From: Eubacteriaceae bacterium
GTDB taxonomy: Bacteria; Bacillota; Clostridia; Eubacteriales; Anaerofustaceae
DNA length: 16,166 nt
Direction: 5' to 3'
NCBI GenBank assembly: GCA_017613995.1
Contig: JAGACT010000010.1
Span: 1-16,166, forward strand
Within the stretch, counting starts at the first letter, position 1. Every line of letters starts with the position of its first letter. The position numbers and the translations under genes are program-made. The notes under the pieces were generated by a model, which worked only from the letters and a program-made list of their open reading frames with translations, was not told where the DNA came from and did no database searches. Positions 13,910 through 16,166 of this stretch are shown one piece after another.

Positions 13910-14656
13910 TCAGCCTGATACGAGGGATCCCATGTCGTACAGTCCGTTTTCCTGTCCCATCAGAAACTCCGCGGCGGCCAGGGCCCCTTCCGCGAAGAGG
14001 CTCCTGTCATGCACCTCGTGGCGCAGGGTAAGGGTCTGGGTCTGGGTGCCGATGATCACTTCGTGGATCCCGGCCACGTTTCCCATCCTCACCGACTGGA
14101 TGCCTATGTCCGTGTGTTCCCGGACCCCGAAGCCGCTCCTGCCGGTCTTTATGACACTGTCAGGCCTCACTTCCTGTACGGCCTCAGCCAGGGACAGGGC
14201 CGTGCCGCTGGGGGCGTCGGCCTTTCTGATGTGGTGGGTCTCGATGATCTCTATGTCCGCGTCGTCCATGACCCGTGCCGCCTGCTTCACCAGGCTGCTC
14301 AGAAGGGCGATGCCCATGGAGAAGTTGGAGGCGAAAAACACCGGGATCTTCTCCGAGGCGTCCTTTATCATCTGCTTTTCCTCATCGGTCTGTCCCGTGG
14401 TGGCTATCACCACCGGCAGGCTGCGGGAAACGCAGAAGGCGAGAAGGTCCTTCGTTACGCTGTGGTGGGAAAAGTCCACCACTATATCCGCTTCGCATCC
14501 GACGGATGAAAAGTCGCTGAAGCAGGGTACGTCAAGATCCTCCGCCCCCGCGGGATCCACTCCCCCCGCCAGGGAGGCTCCCCGGTATCCCTTCATGGCC
14601 AGATCCGCCACAAGGCGGCCCATGTGGCCTCCGAGGCCCGATACCAGAAGTCTCAT
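13910..14656 (-). CDS. dapB: 4-Hydroxy-tetrahydrodipicolinate reductase
   Basis: DapB reduces the DapA product to tetrahydrodipicolinate with NAD(P)H. The 248-residue protein has the N-terminal dinucleotide site VSGLGGHMG (residues 5-13), DFSHHSV, ATTGQT, and the catalytic block ETHHIRKADAPSGTAL, in which H141-H142 and K145 match the catalytic His and Lys of the E. coli enzyme. ATG 14656 overlaps the dapA stop by one base (TGATG), a sign of translational coupling; a GTG at 14659 with the same GGGAGGG site (complement 14666-14672) is an alternative start giving one more residue. Confidence 0.95.
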   Translation of the reverse strand: MRLLVSGLGGHMGRLVADLAMKGYRGASLAGGVDPAGAEDLDVPCFSDFSSVGCEADIVVDFSHHSVTKDLLAFCVSRSLPVVIATTGQTDEEKQMIKDASEKIPVFFASNFSMGIALLSSLVKQAARVMDDADIEIIETHHIRKADAPSGTALSLAEAVQEVRPDSVIKTGRSGFGVREHTDIGIQSVRMGNVAGIHEVIIGTQTQTLTLRHEVHDRSLFAEGALAAAEFLMGQENGLYDMGSLVSG

Positions 14657-15546
14657 CACAGCAGTCCCTCCCGGGCCATAAGGCCCCTGAGCACAGCTTC
14701 ATGGGCCTCCTCCATCGGGGTGAGGGGAAGACGTATCTCGGGGCTGCACCATCCCATGGCGGCCATGGCGGCCTTTACGGGGATGGGGTTGACCTCGCTG
14801 AAGAGGGCCCTGATCAGCGGGAAGTAGCGGCACTGCATCTCTGAAGCGGAGGCGAAGTCCCCGTCGAGGGCACAGTGGCAGAGCCTGGAAGTCTCGGCGG
14901 GCAGCAGGTTCGACAGCACGCTTATGACGCCCTTTCCTCCCATGGACATGATGGGGACGATCTCGTCGTCGTTGCCCGAGTATATGTCCACCTTGCCCCG
15001 GGTCAGGGCGAAGGTCTCCACCGTCTTGGAGATGTTTCCGCCGGCTTCCTTGATGCCGCAGATCATGGGATGATCCGCCAGTGCCGCGTAGGTGGAGGGT
15101 TCGATGTTCACTCCGGTACGGGAGGGCACGTTGTAGAGTATCAGGGGCTTCGTGGCCGCGTCCGCTATGGCGGTGTACATCTTTATAAGTCCGTTCTGGG
15201 TGGCCTTGTTGTAGTAGGGGGTCACCACCAGCAGGGCGTCCGCTCCCGCCTCGCAGGCATGGGCGCTCAGGGACAGGGCGTAGGCGGTGTCGTTGGATCC
15301 CACTCCGGCGATCATGGGCACCCTGCCGGCGATGTGCTTCGCGCAGAAGCTGAGCAGCTCCCTGTGCTCCTCGTCGGTGAGGGTCGAGCTCTCTCCGGTG
15401 GTGCCGGCTATTACCAGGGCGTCGATGCCCGAGTCTATCTGCCAGTCTATGAGACGGGCCATGGCGGGGTAGTCCACTCCATCGGGGGTGAGGGGGGTGA
15501 TGAGCGCGGTGGCCGCGCCGGTGAATACGGGTCTTTGTGATGTCAT
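14656..15546 (-). CDS. dapA: 4-Hydroxy-tetrahydrodipicolinate synthase
   Basis: DapA condenses pyruvate with aspartate semialdehyde, the first committed step to mDAP and lysine. The 296-residue TIM barrel shows all signatures: GTTGES (48-53) with the two Thr of the proton relay, TPYYNKATQ, Y138 in LYNVPSRTG, and the Schiff-base K166 in GIKEAGG, followed by YSGNDDEIVP. ATG 15546 has GGAAAGGA a few bases upstream. It is the first gene behind the lysine riboswitch, so its expression should fall when lysine is high. Confidence 0.97.
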   Translation of the reverse strand: MTSQRPVFTGAATALITPLTPDGVDYPAMARLIDWQIDSGIDALVIAGTTGESSTLTDEEHRELLSFCAKHIAGRVPMIAGVGSNDTAYALSLSAHACEAGADALLVVTPYYNKATQNGLIKMYTAIADAATKPLILYNVPSRTGVNIEPSTYAALADHPMICGIKEAGGNISKTVETFALTRGKVDIYSGNDDEIVPIMSMGGKGVISVLSNLLPAETSRLCHCALDGDFASASEMQCRYFPLIRALFSEVNPIPVKAAMAAMGWCSPEIRLPLTPMEEAHEAVLRGLMAREGLL

Positions 15547-15611
15547 TTACTGCTTCCTTTCCGCGGTGACTTACCGCAACGGATCTTTACGTTAGGCGGG
15601 GGCCGGATACG

Positions 15612-15641
15612 AAAAACGGCCCACGCATCTGCATGGCCCGT
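15612..15641 (-). terminator. Riboswitch-controlled terminator ahead of dapA
   Basis: On the minus strand ACGG/CCGU and CCAUGC/GCGUGG arms separated by one G/G mismatch form a hairpin with loop AGAU followed by five T. It lies about 40 bases after the aptamer. Just before it are the perfect palindrome CGGCAGCTGCCG (15642-15653) and a further hairpin, possible parts of the alternative fold. The exact switch between the two folds is inference. Confidence 0.75.
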
Positions 15642-15680
15642 CGGCAGCTGCCGTCCTCCCGCATACGGGAAGAAGACGTC

Positions 15681-15852
15681 CGATCGATTTGTAGCGCTCC
15701 GCAAATGCGACAGTCGGATGGATATTGTCCGTCCGCCCAGGAAGGGTCGCAGCTCCTTCCTTCGGCGGGGATCCCTTTCCCCCGGACAACGGCTTTGCGG
15801 CGCCTTTCATCCGGGATACTGATGATACCCGCGACCTCTAACAGGATCGATT
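15681..15852 (-). ncRNA. Lysine riboswitch (L-box) aptamer
   Basis: The 5' region of dapA carries the hallmarks of the lysine riboswitch on the minus strand: UAGAGGU at the start (15840-15834), AGUAUCCC, GAUGAAAGG, GGGAAAGGG, then CGCCGAAGGAAGG paired with CCUUCCUGGGCGG, and finally GACUGUCGC before the closing strand GAGCGCUAC (about 15700-15692). AUCGAU at both ends can close the P1 helix. About 170 bases is normal for this aptamer. Lysine binding should favour the terminator at 15612-15641. It is placed directly ahead of dapA and so controls the whole dapA-dapB-ddh-lysA operon. Confidence 0.93.
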
Positions 15853-15868
15853 TGATTGAATTTTGTCT

Positions 15869-15897
15869 ATTTTACTACAGAGGACAGGTCTTGTCAA
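15869..15897 (-). promoter_or_regulatory. Promoter of the dapA operon
   Basis: On the minus strand: a perfect TTGACA (15897-15892), 17-base spacer, TAAAAT (15874-15869). RNA would start near 15862, about 10 bases before the aptamer. Confidence 0.85.
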
Positions 15898-15932
15898 TAA
15901 TTATATACAATATTGTATACAAAACTGTCCTC
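15880..15932. promoter_or_regulatory. Nested inverted repeats at the dapA promoter, candidate operator
   Basis: A perfect 16-bp palindrome TATACAATATTGTATA (15904-15919) overlaps a second palindrome TTGTATACAA (15913-15922), just upstream of the dapA -35. Both are flanked by GAGGACAG (15880-15887) and its exact complement CTGTCCTC (15925-15932). TTGTATACAA-type sites resemble GntR-family operators, but no such regulator is in the window. Confidence 0.5.
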
Positions 15933-15939
15933 AATTTTC

Positions 15940-16166
15940 TTATCCGTTTCTCCGGTCCCTGGAGCGCATCATGGTCTCCCCGCACACGGTGCAGCGGTAT
16001 ACGTCGTAGGTATGGGGAAGGTCGCTGTCCTCCCAGTTCTCCTCCGTCTGGGTGCCTGTTTTCTCCCAGCTGTGCTGTCCCACCTCACAGGCGGTTACCA
16101 GGGGAGGCCGGGCGATACGGTAGGCAAGGCAGATGTCCCTTATCTCGGATTCGGAGTATTCACAAC
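15940..16166 (-). CDS. Partial Cys-rich small protein, possible zinc ribbon
   Basis: An open frame enters from the right edge and stops with TAA at 15940-15942; only the last 74 residues are visible and the start lies outside the window. The visible part contains ACEVGQHSWEKTGTQTEEN and ends YRCTVCGETMMRSRDRRNG. The CxxC pair near the end, with another Cys in ACEVG, fits a small zinc-ribbon protein, but I do not recognise the family. Codon use fits the neighbours and no competing plus-strand frame is convincing. It points in the same direction as the dapA operon, which has its own promoter beginning 43 bases after this stop. Confidence 0.6.
   Translation of the reverse strand, partial: CEYSESEIRDICLAYRIARPPLVTACEVGQHSWEKTGTQTEENWEDSDLPHTYDVYRCTVCGETMMRSRDRRNG

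Noticed and set aside
12804..14681. 625-codon plus-strand open frame
   Set aside because: It is antisense to lysA, ddh and dapB, all of which are unmistakable enzymes; the length follows from GC-rich codon bias.
1..16166. CRISPR, insertion sequence or phage remnants
   Set aside because: No regularly spaced repeats, transposase motifs, terminal inverted repeats or phage proteins were seen on either strand.

Overview
The window most resembles a chromosomal segment of an anaerobic Clostridia-type member of the Bacillota. The evidence is GC-rich genes (by eye, not computed) separated by AT-rich intergenic stretches with near-consensus TTGACA/TATAAT promoters, GGAGG-type ribosome binding sites, frequent TTG/GTG starts, a lysine riboswitch, an LtaS-like sulfatase-fold enzyme and the diaminopimelate dehydrogenase route. 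Genus cannot be fixed from the sequence. No insertion sequence, phage gene, CRISPR array or rRNA was seen.

Layout. (1) 1-224: tandem tRNA-Val(CAC) and tRNA-Gly(CCC), one base apart, with a terminator. (2) 247-4857, plus strand: a PAP2-like membrane phosphatase, an LtaS-like lipid/envelope phosphotransferase with a strange Trp/Asp tail, and a divergent MurE-type Mur ligase, together an envelope-biosynthesis neighbourhood. (3) 4870-6080, minus strand: a small lipoprotein of unknown function and a TetR-family regulator. (4) 6156-9004, plus strand and divergent from tetR: an operon of two different uroporphyrinogen-decarboxylase-superfamily (URO-D-like, probably methyltransferase) proteins plus a 45-residue microprotein, with a strong promoter, palindromes in the shared control region and a terminator. 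(5) 9011-10002, minus strand: an unknown two-helix membrane protein. (6) 10061-11543, minus strand: a third URO-D-like gene, a close paralogue of the first, with its own consensus promoter and terminator. (7) 11594-15897, minus strand: a compact lysine operon dapA-dapB-ddh-lysA behind a lysine riboswitch. (8) 15940-16166: the 3' end of a small Cys-rich protein.

How the genes work together. DapA, DapB, Ddh and LysA carry aspartate semialdehyde to meso-diaminopimelate (mDAP) and lysine, using the one-step dehydrogenase shortcut from tetrahydrodipicolinate; the riboswitch should shut the operon when lysine is plentiful. mDAP would also feed the MurE-type ligase, although that protein departs from MurE consensus at several signature positions. 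The most promising uncharacterised system is the TetR / URO-D-like A / URO-D-like B / microprotein module with its separate A paralogue. It resembles the methyltransferase part of corrinoid-dependent demethylation systems, but no corrinoid protein or reductive activase lies in the window, so the substrate and even the chemistry are open.
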